A DNA stretch of 12,081 nucleotides from Microcaldota archaeon (lineage in GTDB: Archaea > Iainarchaeota > Iainarchaeia > Iainarchaeales > JAGVWC01): contig JAHJAQ010000052.1 in the NCBI GenBank assembly GCA_018813975.1, positions 1-12,081 on the forward strand, in the 5' to 3' direction. Below are positions 4,759 to 11,353 of the stretch, piece after piece (position 1 is the first letter of the stretch; each line of letters begins with the position of its first letter). The notes under the pieces were generated by a model. It had not been told where the DNA came from and did no database searches. It was given only the letters and a program-made list of their open reading frames with translations. Both the position numbers and the translations under genes were made by a program.

Positions 4759-7380
4759 ATGCCAGACAAACCGTTTTTTTGCCTTCCCCGAGAACAGGTT
4801 TTTCAAGCGCTTAATGCCACTTTAGAAGGACTTTCGAGCCAAGAAGCGCGCAAGCGAAACCAAGAACTCGGGTATAATGAAATCAAAACCGAGCACAAAA
4901 CAAACCCATTCAAAATCTTTTTTAGTCAGTTCACGAACAGTTTGGTAATTATTTTAATTATTGCGGCCGCGGTATTAGGATATTTGGGGTGGATGGAAAA
5001 CGATGTTAGTAACTTTATTGAAGCCGGATTAATTGGCGCTATTGTAATACTCAATGGACTTTTAGGTTTTGTTCAGGATTATAAGGCTGAAAAAAGCATC
5101 CAAATGCTTCGAAAATTGGCTTCTCCCAAAAACGTGGTGTTACGCGATAACGAATTATTGGAAATAGACGCACGCGAAATTACCCTTGGCGATATTGTTG
5201 TATTAGAAGAAGGAGATGTGGTTCCGGCAGGCGGCATTCTAATTGAAGCCAGTAATTTGGAAACCGATGAAAGCAGTTTAACAGGAGAAAGCACTCCTGT
5301 CAAAAAAATCCTCGGGGTACTGCCCGAAAAAACGCCATTAGCAGAACGCTCTAATTCTGTTTTTACGGCATCCCGCATTCTAAAAGGACATGGAAAAGTA
5401 CTCATTATCCAAATCGGAAACCAAACCGAATTGGGAAAAATCGCGCACGCAGTTGAAAGCATTGAAACCCAAACAAGCCCTTTTCAAATCGAACTGAATG
5501 AACTTGGCAAAAAAATTAGCATGGGAATCCTAGTAATCATTGCCATAATTGCCATTACCCAATTGGCTTTGAATGCAGAAAGCACGTTCATTCAAATTTT
5601 TATAATGGCCATTGCCCTGGCGGTTGCGGCCATTCCAGAAGGATTACCCGCGGTTATCACGGTTTCTCTAGCGATTAACACGCGCAAAATGCTCGAAAAA
5701 AACGCGTTGGTGCGCAAACTATCGGTTATCGAAGATTTGGGGGCAGTAACTATGATTTGTGCCGACAAAACCGGCACCCTTACAGAAGGGACAATGGCCA
5801 TAACCAAAACCATTATTGGTGTACACGAAAAACCAGTGGCAGAATGGCAGGAAAAACAAAACTGGTCCAAAGAAATGCACTATTATTGGAATTGCCTTTG
5901 CCTGTGCAATAATACCAAAATTGTGAATGGAAAACTATCCGGCGATTACACGGAAAAAGCATTGCTCGAATTTGCCGCTTCCTTGGATGCTGACTGGCAA
6001 CAAAAACAAAAAAAACATGCGCGCATTTGCGAAGAAAGTTTTTCGCATGACACCAAACGAATGCTAGTTCTCAACCAATTTGAACAAGAAAACCAGGTAC
6101 TCGCCAAAGGAGCCACTGAAAAAATAGCGAAAATTTGTTCTCATTATTTTGACAATGGAAAAATCAAGCCATTATCCCAAAAGATTCGAAATCAAATTGA
6201 AAAAATAGAAGAAGACATGGCAAGCCAAGCCCTTCGCGTACTGGCGGTAGCGGTTAAACCAACGCAAGACAAAAAGATTATAGCCGAAAAAATGATTTTT
6301 TTAGGATTATTAGGATTATCAGATCCGATTCGAAAAGGTGTAAAACAAGCGATTGGTGAATGTAATCAAGCAGGCATTCAAGTCAAAATGATTACAGGAG
6401 ACAAAGCCATTACAGCCCAATCCATTGCCCACCAACTAGGATTAAATGCCAATGCCATTACAGGAACCGAATTGGATGCGCTGAACGAAAAAGAATTAGA
6501 AGAAAAAGTTCAATCCGTGGATGTTTTTGCAAGGGTAGAGCCCAGGCACAAGGTTCAAATTCTATCCATTTTGCAAAAACAAGGTCACGTGGTAGCAATG
6601 ACAGGAGATGGCGTGAATGATGCACCAGCCCTCAAAAAAGCAGAGGTGGGGATTGCCATGGGCATTAGAGGAACCGATGTTGCCAAACAATCCGCAGAAC
6701 TCGTACTATTAGACGATAACTTTTTGTCGATAGTAGAAGCCATTAAACTGGGAAGAGGTTCTTTTTCTAATATTCGCAAATTTGTAAACTATTTGCTCAC
6801 AAGCAATTTTGCAGAGGTATTTGGCGTCTTTTTTGCTTCTCTTGCTGGTTTTTTACCCTTAACCGCGGTACACTTATTACTCATTAATGTATTCACGGAT
6901 GGCGGGCCCGCTATTGCATTGGGATTAGATGCCCCCACCAAAGAGGTCATGAAACAAAAACCAAAACCCAAAAACGAGGGGGTTATTAACAAACGATTAA
7001 GTTATTTGATTATTGGTATGGGAAGCCAACTAACCATCATTATTTTGTTCGTGATTTTTGCAGGATTATTCTTTTTTGTAGACGATTTGTTAGTACGGAG
7101 CATGGTATTTATGGCATTTATTTTGTTTGAATTAAATCGAATTGCAGTTATTCGACAAGCAGAAGGCACTCCATTTCTTTCCAACAAATGGTTAAACCTG
7201 GCAATGCTTGCATCGCTTGTATTTGCCTTAGTGCTTATTTACTCGCCATTAAATGCACTGGTCGGATTAACACCGCTTGGCTGGGAACAATGGAGCATTA
7301 TAGGTATTGGATTGATTGCAGGATGGTTTTCAAGCCAATGGATTACCCAAAAAATTGTAGCCATAACCCCAACGGCTTAA
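4759..7380 (+). CDS. Calcium-transporting P-type ATPase (P2A, SERCA/PMR1-like)
   Basis: An 873-residue ATP-driven cation pump of normal length. The actuator TGES is at 175-178, the phosphorylation site DKTGTLT has Asp336, KGA in the nucleotide domain is at about 450-452, and the hinge TGDGVNDAP is at 615-623. Ion ligands of SERCA are all present by position: PEGLP in TM4 (293-297, Glu294), Asn683 and Glu686 in TM5 (SNFAEV), Asn710, Thr713 and Asp714 in TM6 (NVFTDG), and Glu791 in TM8 (FELNR). This predicts two Ca2+ sites rather than the Na+/K+ or H+ types, although Mn2+ is also possible. The start is the ATG at 4759, chosen because the TATA box is about 28 nt away; a TTG at 4741 would add six residues. 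It converges with the triple-thioredoxin gene, their stop codons overlapping by 3 bp. Confidence 0.94.
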   Translation: MPDKPFFCLPREQVFQALNATLEGLSSQEARKRNQELGYNEIKTEHKTNPFKIFFSQFTNSLVIILIIAAAVLGYLGWMENDVSNFIEAGLIGAIVILNGLLGFVQDYKAEKSIQMLRKLASPKNVVLRDNELLEIDAREITLGDIVVLEEGDVVPAGGILIEASNLETDESSLTGESTPVKKILGVLPEKTPLAERSNSVFTASRILKGHGKVLIIQIGNQTELGKIAHAVESIETQTSPFQIELNELGKKISMGILVIIAIIAITQLALNAESTFIQIFIMAIALAVAAIPEGLPAVITVSLAINTRKMLEKNALVRKLSVIEDLGAVTMICADKTGTLTEGTMAITKTIIGVHEKPVAEWQEKQNWSKEMHYYWNCLCLCNNTKIVNGKLSGDYTEKALLEFAASLDADWQQKQKKHARICEESFSHDTKRMLVLNQFEQENQVLAKGATEKIAKICSHYFDNGKIKPLSQKIRNQIEKIEEDMASQALRVLAVAVKPTQDKKIIAEKMIFLGLLGLSDPIRKGVKQAIGECNQAGIQVKMITGDKAITAQSIAHQLGLNANAITGTELDALNEKELEEKVQSVDVFARVEPRHKVQILSILQKQGHVVAMTGDGVNDAPALKKAEVGIAMGIRGTDVAKQSAELVLLDDNFLSIVEAIKLGRGSFSNIRKFVNYLLTSNFAEVFGVFFASLAGFLPLTAVHLLLINVFTDGGPAIALGLDAPTKEVMKQKPKPKNEGVINKRLSYLIIGMGSQLTIIILFVIFAGLFFFVDDLLVRSMVFMAFILFELNRIAVIRQAEGTPFLSNKWLNLAMLASLVFALVLIYSPLNALVGLTPLGWEQWSIIGIGLIAGWFSSQWITQKIVAITPTA

Positions 7381-8528
7381 CCAAGGGGCACTATGTCCTC
7401 TGGAATAATCATTGAATTAGAATCAATATCAAAGTACGGGTATTGGGATCCCAATTGATTGTGTTTATCAAAAACCAGTTCTCCACTATCCGTAACAAAA
7501 CCAAAAGCATTCCAGTTTTCTTCTAAACCATTATAAGCGGATAATTCCCCGCTCAAAATAATGGTGGGCACTTGTGAAATGGTATACTCAAGTGCCAATT
7601 CTTTTCCTGCTTCTGTTCCCCAATCCACATTAACATCATTGCTTATTTGCAAGCCAAAGCTTTGTACAATAAAAGCCTCTAATTCTTGGACATCAAAACA
7701 ATCCGTGCACTCAGCATAGTCCAAACGCGTTAATGTTATGGCACCCGCCATTCTGTTTTCGTTCAAATCCCAATAATAAGGGGCGGGAAATCTTAAAATC
7801 CAGGTTCCATTCTCCAAGAATTCACCGCCAACCGATAATACTTGAATAAGTTGTTCATAATCTCGAATTTCTGAAGACAATATTAGAGCGGGCAATTTAG
7901 TGATTTCATATTGTTCAATTAGAGCCACTGCTTCGGCATCAGTGTCTTGCAATAAGTGTTCTTGGGAAATTGTAATGCCCAATGATTGCATTTCTTGAAT
8001 GCCAACAGCAGGACTGCAATCCTCACAATCTGTTTTGGCAATACTCCACAGTTCAACCATTCCTTTTGTGATTTGAGTGGCAATATCATAATAGGGCAAT
8101 GGAACCTGTCGCAATACCAAGGTGTTATCGTTTTCACTGCTTCCAATAGAAGCCCATTGAGGCCCTAGTGTTTCAAAATCTGCTTGGTTTGCTTTTATTA
8201 CCAATCCGGGCAGCTTGTCAATAGAATATTGTTCTACTAATTGTTGGGCTTTTGTATCGGTTTCAAAAATAATGGTTCGCTCGGAAAAATCAATTCCCAA
8301 GGAACGAATTTGTTGGACTAAAACCCCCAAGTCCACACAATCCACACAATTATTGGAAACAATTGCAATCAATTCGGTTTGTTCTCCAACGGGTGGCGGG
8401 GTAATAGGTGGTGGTTCTGGTGTTACGGACTGGGCCGGACCTAATAATAAAAAAATATTGATAATAACTACAATAACAATTATCGCAATAAGACCGATTA
8501 CGAGTTTTTGATCGTTAGTACAATTCAT
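7377..8528 (-). CDS. Membrane-anchored protein with three thioredoxin-like CxxC repeats
   Basis: 383 residues from the ATG at 8528. One hydrophobic helix at about 9-29 acts as an uncleaved signal anchor, then a Pro-rich linker (about 35-47), then three repeats of about 107 residues. Each has a CxxC site (NNCVDC 61-64, TDCEDC 168-171, AECTDC 274-277), then a [ST]xG[IL] helix, a cis-proline strand (KLPGLVI, KLPALIL, QVPTIIL; Pro107, 213, 321) and a closing [PQ]xPY[YF] element. All three redox sites are intact, so the protein should carry out thiol-disulfide exchange outside the cell membrane. The gene lies 5 nt after the DsbA-like stop codon, so they are very likely one operon and redox partners. 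A GTG at 8537 overlapping that stop is an alternative start. I know no named family with this triple layout. Confidence 0.8.
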   Translation of the reverse strand: MNCTNDQKLVIGLIAIIVIVVIINIFLLLGPAQSVTPEPPPITPPPVGEQTELIAIVSNNCVDCVDLGVLVQQIRSLGIDFSERTIIFETDTKAQQLVEQYSIDKLPGLVIKANQADFETLGPQWASIGSSENDNTLVLRQVPLPYYDIATQITKGMVELWSIAKTDCEDCSPAVGIQEMQSLGITISQEHLLQDTDAEAVALIEQYEITKLPALILSSEIRDYEQLIQVLSVGGEFLENGTWILRFPAPYYWDLNENRMAGAITLTRLDYAECTDCFDVQELEAFIVQSFGLQISNDVNVDWGTEAGKELALEYTISQVPTIILSGELSAYNGLEENWNAFGFVTDSGELVFDKHNQLGSQYPYFDIDSNSMIIPEDIVPLG

Positions 8529-8533
8529 TTTAG

Positions 8534-9451
8534 TCACTTGTTCAATTCTTGTTCTATCGCGTTTTTTAATTCAAAATAATTTTGCGGCCCCACTAGAACC
8601 TGGCTTCCCACAAAAAAAGTGGGTGTTCCATAAATTCCTAATTCTTGTCCTTCACTAAAGGTTTGGTTAATGGGATCAGCGCATTGGTCGGATTCATAAC
8701 AGGAAATAAAAGAATCCAAGTCCAATTGCAATTGCTGGGCGATCTCGTTAAAAACCCTTTCCCCTGTTCGAGCAAATTCTGGTTGGTATTCAAACAATTT
8801 TTCTTTGAATGCTACAAATTTTCCTTGTTCGCTTGCACACCAAGCCGCCAAAGCCGTTTCTTGTGATAACGGATGCGTTGGTAATGGAAACGGCTTCCAC
8901 AACACATTAATCTGCCCATCAAATTCCTGCAAGGCCTGCTTTACCAATGGATCTGCTTCTTTTGTATAGGGGCATGAAAAACACCCGAATTCCACCACGG
9001 TTAAAGAAGCCGTTAAAGACCCCACCCAAATACCGGTTTCCAGGTTTGGTGTTCCCACAATACCAGAGTGCAATTGTTGTTCCGAACCAGTTCCTAGTAA
9101 GTTATTATAAATGCAAAAACCCCCACTATCCGTCAAGCCATCACAGTTTCCAAAAACCAAAAAATTATAAAATCCCAGTACAATCAACGCCAAACTCACA
9201 ACCGTAATAATAACCATTATCCAAGAAATAATCTCAAAATGCTTGAACACAAAACCGCCCAAGCGCTTGTTCCGCTTTAACAGGCCCGTGGAAATGCGCA
9301 CTTTCATTTTTTGGTCAAAGCTACTCTCACATTTTCGTAGGGTAACCACGCGAAAAACACATCCAAAAGCCTCTTTTGCCATTTTGCGGTGAGAAGCCGA
9401 AAAAATGCCCATGATTCCAAAAACAATGAGTGCTACAATGCAAAAAACCAT
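8534..9451 (-). CDS. Membrane-anchored DsbA-like thiol oxidoreductase
   Basis: 305 residues. A first hydrophobic helix is at about 2-17, then a basic cytosolic loop with Cys31 and Cys41, a second helix at about 74-100 (IISWIMVIITVVSLALIVLG), and an external part with Cys103 and Cys113. From about 125 on it is a DsbA/Thioredoxin_4 domain: VVEFGCFSCPYTKEADP at 152-168, a central helical insert, and the cis-proline loop GIYGTPTFFVG (Pro277). The active site is odd: the usual CPxC place reads C160-P-Y-T, and the second Cys is at 157, giving C-F-S-C before the Pro. Another pair (Cys251, Cys257) is in the helical part. It probably makes or isomerises disulfides in exported proteins. Weak AT-rich stretches (about 9470-9502) may be its promoter. 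The triple-thioredoxin gene follows. Confidence 0.85.
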   Translation of the reverse strand: MVFCIVALIVFGIMGIFSASHRKMAKEAFGCVFRVVTLRKCESSFDQKMKVRISTGLLKRNKRLGGFVFKHFEIISWIMVIITVVSLALIVLGFYNFLVFGNCDGLTDSGGFCIYNNLLGTGSEQQLHSGIVGTPNLETGIWVGSLTASLTVVEFGCFSCPYTKEADPLVKQALQEFDGQINVLWKPFPLPTHPLSQETALAAWCASEQGKFVAFKEKLFEYQPEFARTGERVFNEIAQQLQLDLDSFISCYESDQCADPINQTFSEGQELGIYGTPTFFVGSQVLVGPQNYFELKNAIEQELNK

Positions 9452-9517
9452 TTTAAAACCACTTCAAAAAAATTTGAATCGTTTCTTTTTCGTTAAATAC
9501 TAAATACCAAGCAATAC

Positions 9518-9525
9518 AAAAAAAA
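9518..9525 (-). terminator. Poly-T terminator after the ABC permease remnant
   Basis: Eight T in a row on the minus strand, about 50 nt after the remnant's stop codon and before the DsbA-like gene start. Archaeal termination typically needs only such a T-run. The 124-bp gap 9452-9575 shows nothing else convincing. Confidence 0.45.
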
Positions 9526-9575
9526 CAGGCAGAACTCGTTTTAAAGGTTTGGCAAAAGAAAAGGCAAAAGCCAAG

Positions 9576-9800
9576 TCAATAATGGTGTTTTAGGAAGAAC
9601 CGCTCTATCAACGAAATAGTGGCATAAAACACTACCCCCAAAACAGAAATCAATAGGATAGCCGCAAACATCAAGGGAGAATTCAAATAATAAGACGCAT
9701 TAATAATAATAAAACCCAGCCCCCTGTTCGCACCCGTAAACTCTGCAATTACCACACCAACCACTGCAAGCGTACTCGCAATTTTTAAAGAAGCAAAAAC
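9576..9800 (-). pseudogene. C-terminal remnant of an ABC importer permease (SsuC/TauC-type)
   Basis: Only the last 74 residues of a NitT/TauT-type (BPD_transp_1) permease remain. They read FASLKIASTLAVVGVVIAEF, then TGANRGLGFIIINAS, and end LIERFF-x-x-HHY. This is the EAA-loop-to-C-terminus part of a protein that normally has about 250 residues and six membrane helices. The reading frame stops at 9816-9818, upstream of the recognisable part, and no N-terminal half is found. A GTG at 9764 could start a 62-residue piece, but without the other helices it could not form a channel. Neither the ATPase nor the binding protein of such a system is in the window. The break coincides with the 5' loss of the TrmB gene on the other strand. 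Confidence 0.75.
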
Positions 9801-10288
9801 AAAAAGTCGAAGAAATTATTCCAAGGTTATACGAAAAAATGAACCTTCCTGAAAAGCGTGAATCTGCCAAGATTTTTGAGGGCTGGAATGGCATGAAAAG
9901 CGCTTTTGACGAACTCTTCAAACGAGCTTCCTCTAAAGAGTATATTGTTTTTGCGGTTAGCCCTTTGCCTTCTGTTGAAGAACGGTTTCGGCGTTTTATT
10001 TTTAAAGTACAGCAAAAAAAGAGCCGATTGAACATTCCATTGCGCATTTTAATCAATAAAGAGTTCAAAGAAACCATTGGAACGGACCGGGAAAAAGAAC
10101 CGCGTACAAAAGTAAGGTATGTTCCGAAAGAGCTTAGCGGTCCGGCGGCAATTAATGTTTATGGAGACTGGACATTGGTTGCATTATGGGCCGATCCCCC
10201 CTCAGCTTTTATAATTGAAAATGAGGAAGTAGCGAATTCTTTTCGAAACTATTTTGATATGTTGTGGGAAAATGCTTCTCCAAGATAA
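9788..10288 (+). pseudogene. TrmB-family regulator lacking its HTH domain
   Basis: The part in frame from an ATG at 9839 has 149 residues and corresponds to the C-terminal effector domain of TrmB regulators: KIFEGWNGMKSAFDELF, a phospholipase-D-like fold, VRYVPKEL, then AAINVYGDWTLVALW and IIENEEVANSFRNYFDMLW at the end. TrmB-like coiled-coil coding (KKQKQKVEEIIPRLYEKM) continues upstream of the ATG to about 9788. There it runs into the antisense of the ABC permease remnant, and the frame closes at a stop at 9737-9739. The N-terminal winged HTH (about 70 residues) is therefore gone. TrmB proteins repress or activate sugar and other ABC transporters. This remnant could not bind DNA alone, though a sugar-sensing leftover translated from 9839 is possible. 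Confidence 0.75.
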
Positions 10289-10290
10289 AG

Positions 10291-10299
10291 CCATAAAAA
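10291..10299 (+). promoter_or_regulatory. TATA-like box for the HypC-like gene
   Basis: ccataaaaa, centred about 26 nt before the ATG at 10322, with no Shine-Dalgarno site between. The same type of box and spacing is seen before the ZIP-like gene. It lies just after the TrmB remnant's stop codon. Confidence 0.45.
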
Positions 10300-10321
10300 C
10301 CCAGAACGCATATTCTATAGC

Positions 10322-10561
10322 ATGTGCTTAGCGATTCCAGGCCAAATAATCGAAGTACAAGGGGTTTTTGCGATTGTGCAAATTGGCAGTATCAAACGCA
10401 AAATCCCTAATTTAGCTCAAGCCAAAATCGGAGAATGGGTATTGGTTGAAAGCGGAATTGCAAGCGAAAAACTGGAAAAACAGGAAACCGAATTAATGGT
10501 CAAGGCATGGAGCACTAAAAAGAAAAAAAAGAAGAAAGTGCTTTGTCGGACTATTGCATGA
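10322..10561 (+). CDS. hypC: HypC/HupF-like hydrogenase maturation chaperone, divergent
   Basis: 79 residues beginning MCLAIPGQIIEV, the HypC/HupF hallmark: after Met removal, Cys2 binds the Fe(CN)2CO unit and HypD during [NiFe]-hydrogenase assembly. A short beta-barrel follows (AIVQIGSIKRKI) with GEWVLVESGIASEKLE at 37-52. Two oddities occur. The His of typical HypC (VLVHxGFA) is Glu43, and the C-terminus has seven lysines (66-72) then VLCRTIA. The lysines are encoded by an A-rich run, a place where a frameshift or sequencing slip could change the tail. No hydrogenase, hypD or hypE gene is in the window, so the role is inferred from family. It converges with the DUF6390 gene, whose C-terminal domain resembles it. 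The symbol is by family only. Confidence 0.85.
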   Translation: MCLAIPGQIIEVQGVFAIVQIGSIKRKIPNLAQAKIGEWVLVESGIASEKLEKQETELMVKAWSTKKKKKKKVLCRTIA

Positions 10562-10569
10562 AATCGAAA

Positions 10570-10596
10570 GCGGGCTTGCGCACAAGCGAAACCCGC
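10570..10596. other. GC-rich hairpin between convergent genes
   Basis: gcggg (10570-10574) pairs with cccgc (10592-10596), with an inner stem cttg/caag around cgca and a one-sided cgaaa bulge. The segment to about 10616 is markedly richer in GC than the flanks. It could be a structured RNA, a boundary hairpin between convergent transcripts, or chance. On neither strand is it followed directly by a T-run, so it is not a simple intrinsic terminator. Confidence 0.35.
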
Positions 10597-10619
10597 GCGG
10601 AGTGTCGTACCAATCGAGC

Positions 10620-10631
10620 AAAAAAAGAAAA
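10620..10631 (-). terminator. Poly-T terminator of the EamA-DUF6390 operon
   Basis: The minus strand reads ttttcttttttt directly after the DUF6390 TGA at 10634-10632. Eleven of twelve bases are T, which fits an archaeal T-rich terminator. Confidence 0.6.
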
Positions 10632-11348
10632 TCATTCTAACGTGTTAAAACTATTCAAGTTTTGTTCCGTAAAAAAACGCAATTTATCTACTTGGGTGGA
10701 AGAAAGCTTCATGCAAAAAGTATTCCAGTGAAAAGAAACCCAATCACCCGCGATTACATCATCCTCAAAAGGATGTTCTAAAATCTTTTCTCGTTTTTTG
10801 CCAAAAAACAAGTGTTCTCCTTTTAAATTCAAGGAAGTGCTTTCTACCAAGAGCTTTTCAGGAAAAACCTCCAGTACTTTTCCCCACGAAATCCTACAAT
10901 TATCCAAGTTTTGGAGGCTAATAGAAAGCGATTCAATCAAAAAATGAATAAAAAAAACGTGAAACGAGTGGTGTACAAAAAAACGGTTTGGAAGCTTGGA
11001 AACCAGGTTTTGGGCTAATTCTTTTCCCAAAAAATCTTCGCGAGAAAACCGTTCCAAAAACAAGTGTTGTACTTGCTCTTGCGAAACCTTTTCCAAAAAA
11101 TCATTGCCAATCCAATAGGCTTCTCCCACCTTTTCATCAAAAGGAGAAAGGTTGTTCGCAGTAGCAATAAGGGAAAGATAGGAGTATAATCCTTTGAAAG
11201 ATTTTAATTCTTCTTGTAATTCTTTTTCAAGGGTGCTAGAATAATTAGAAAGAAACAAGGGAATTTTTTCTTTCAAATTGTTTTTTCCACAATACTCTAA
11301 TCGATTGGGTGCAAACGAATGCCGTACAATTAATTCGGTTCCATTCAT
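10632..11348 (-). CDS. DUF6390 family protein with a HypC-like C-terminal domain
   Basis: 238 residues from the ATG at 11348, 5 nt after the EamA stop; a TTG at 11378 would overlap that gene. N-terminal features match DUF6390 as I remember it: FAPNRLEYCG at 12-21, a helical middle with EAYWIGNDFLEKV (76-88) and HHSFHVFFIHF (126-136; His126, 127, 130). The rest, 150-218, reads NCRISWGKVLEVFPEKLLVES then GDWVSFHWNTFCMKL. This matches HypC spacing: Cys151 with Gly five residues on, a [KQ]-[VI]-x-E-V strand, and G-[DE]-W-V-x-x-H with His207 where HypC has its His. The function is unknown. The HypC resemblance and convergent HypC neighbour suggest a role in hydrogenase or other metal-centre maturation (inference). 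No signal peptide or membrane helix is seen. A T-run follows the stop. Confidence 0.7.
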   Translation of the reverse strand: MNGTELIVRHSFAPNRLEYCGKNNLKEKIPLFLSNYSSTLEKELQEELKSFKGLYSYLSLIATANNLSPFDEKVGEAYWIGNDFLEKVSQEQVQHLFLERFSREDFLGKELAQNLVSKLPNRFFVHHSFHVFFIHFLIESLSISLQNLDNCRISWGKVLEVFPEKLLVESTSLNLKGEHLFFGKKREKILEHPFEDDVIAGDWVSFHWNTFCMKLSSTQVDKLRFFTEQNLNSFNTLE

Positions 11349-11353
11349 AAAAA

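Noticed and set aside
9452..9575. Possible insertion sequence at the permease/TrmB scar
   Set aside because: No transposase frame, terminal inverted repeats or target duplication could be seen around 9450-9840.
10558..10731. Plus-strand ORF starting with ATGA at the HypC stop codon
   Set aside because: It lacks its own ribosome binding site, more than half of it is antisense to the DUF6390 3' end, and no motif is visible. It is kept only as an alternative reading of the GC-rich gap.
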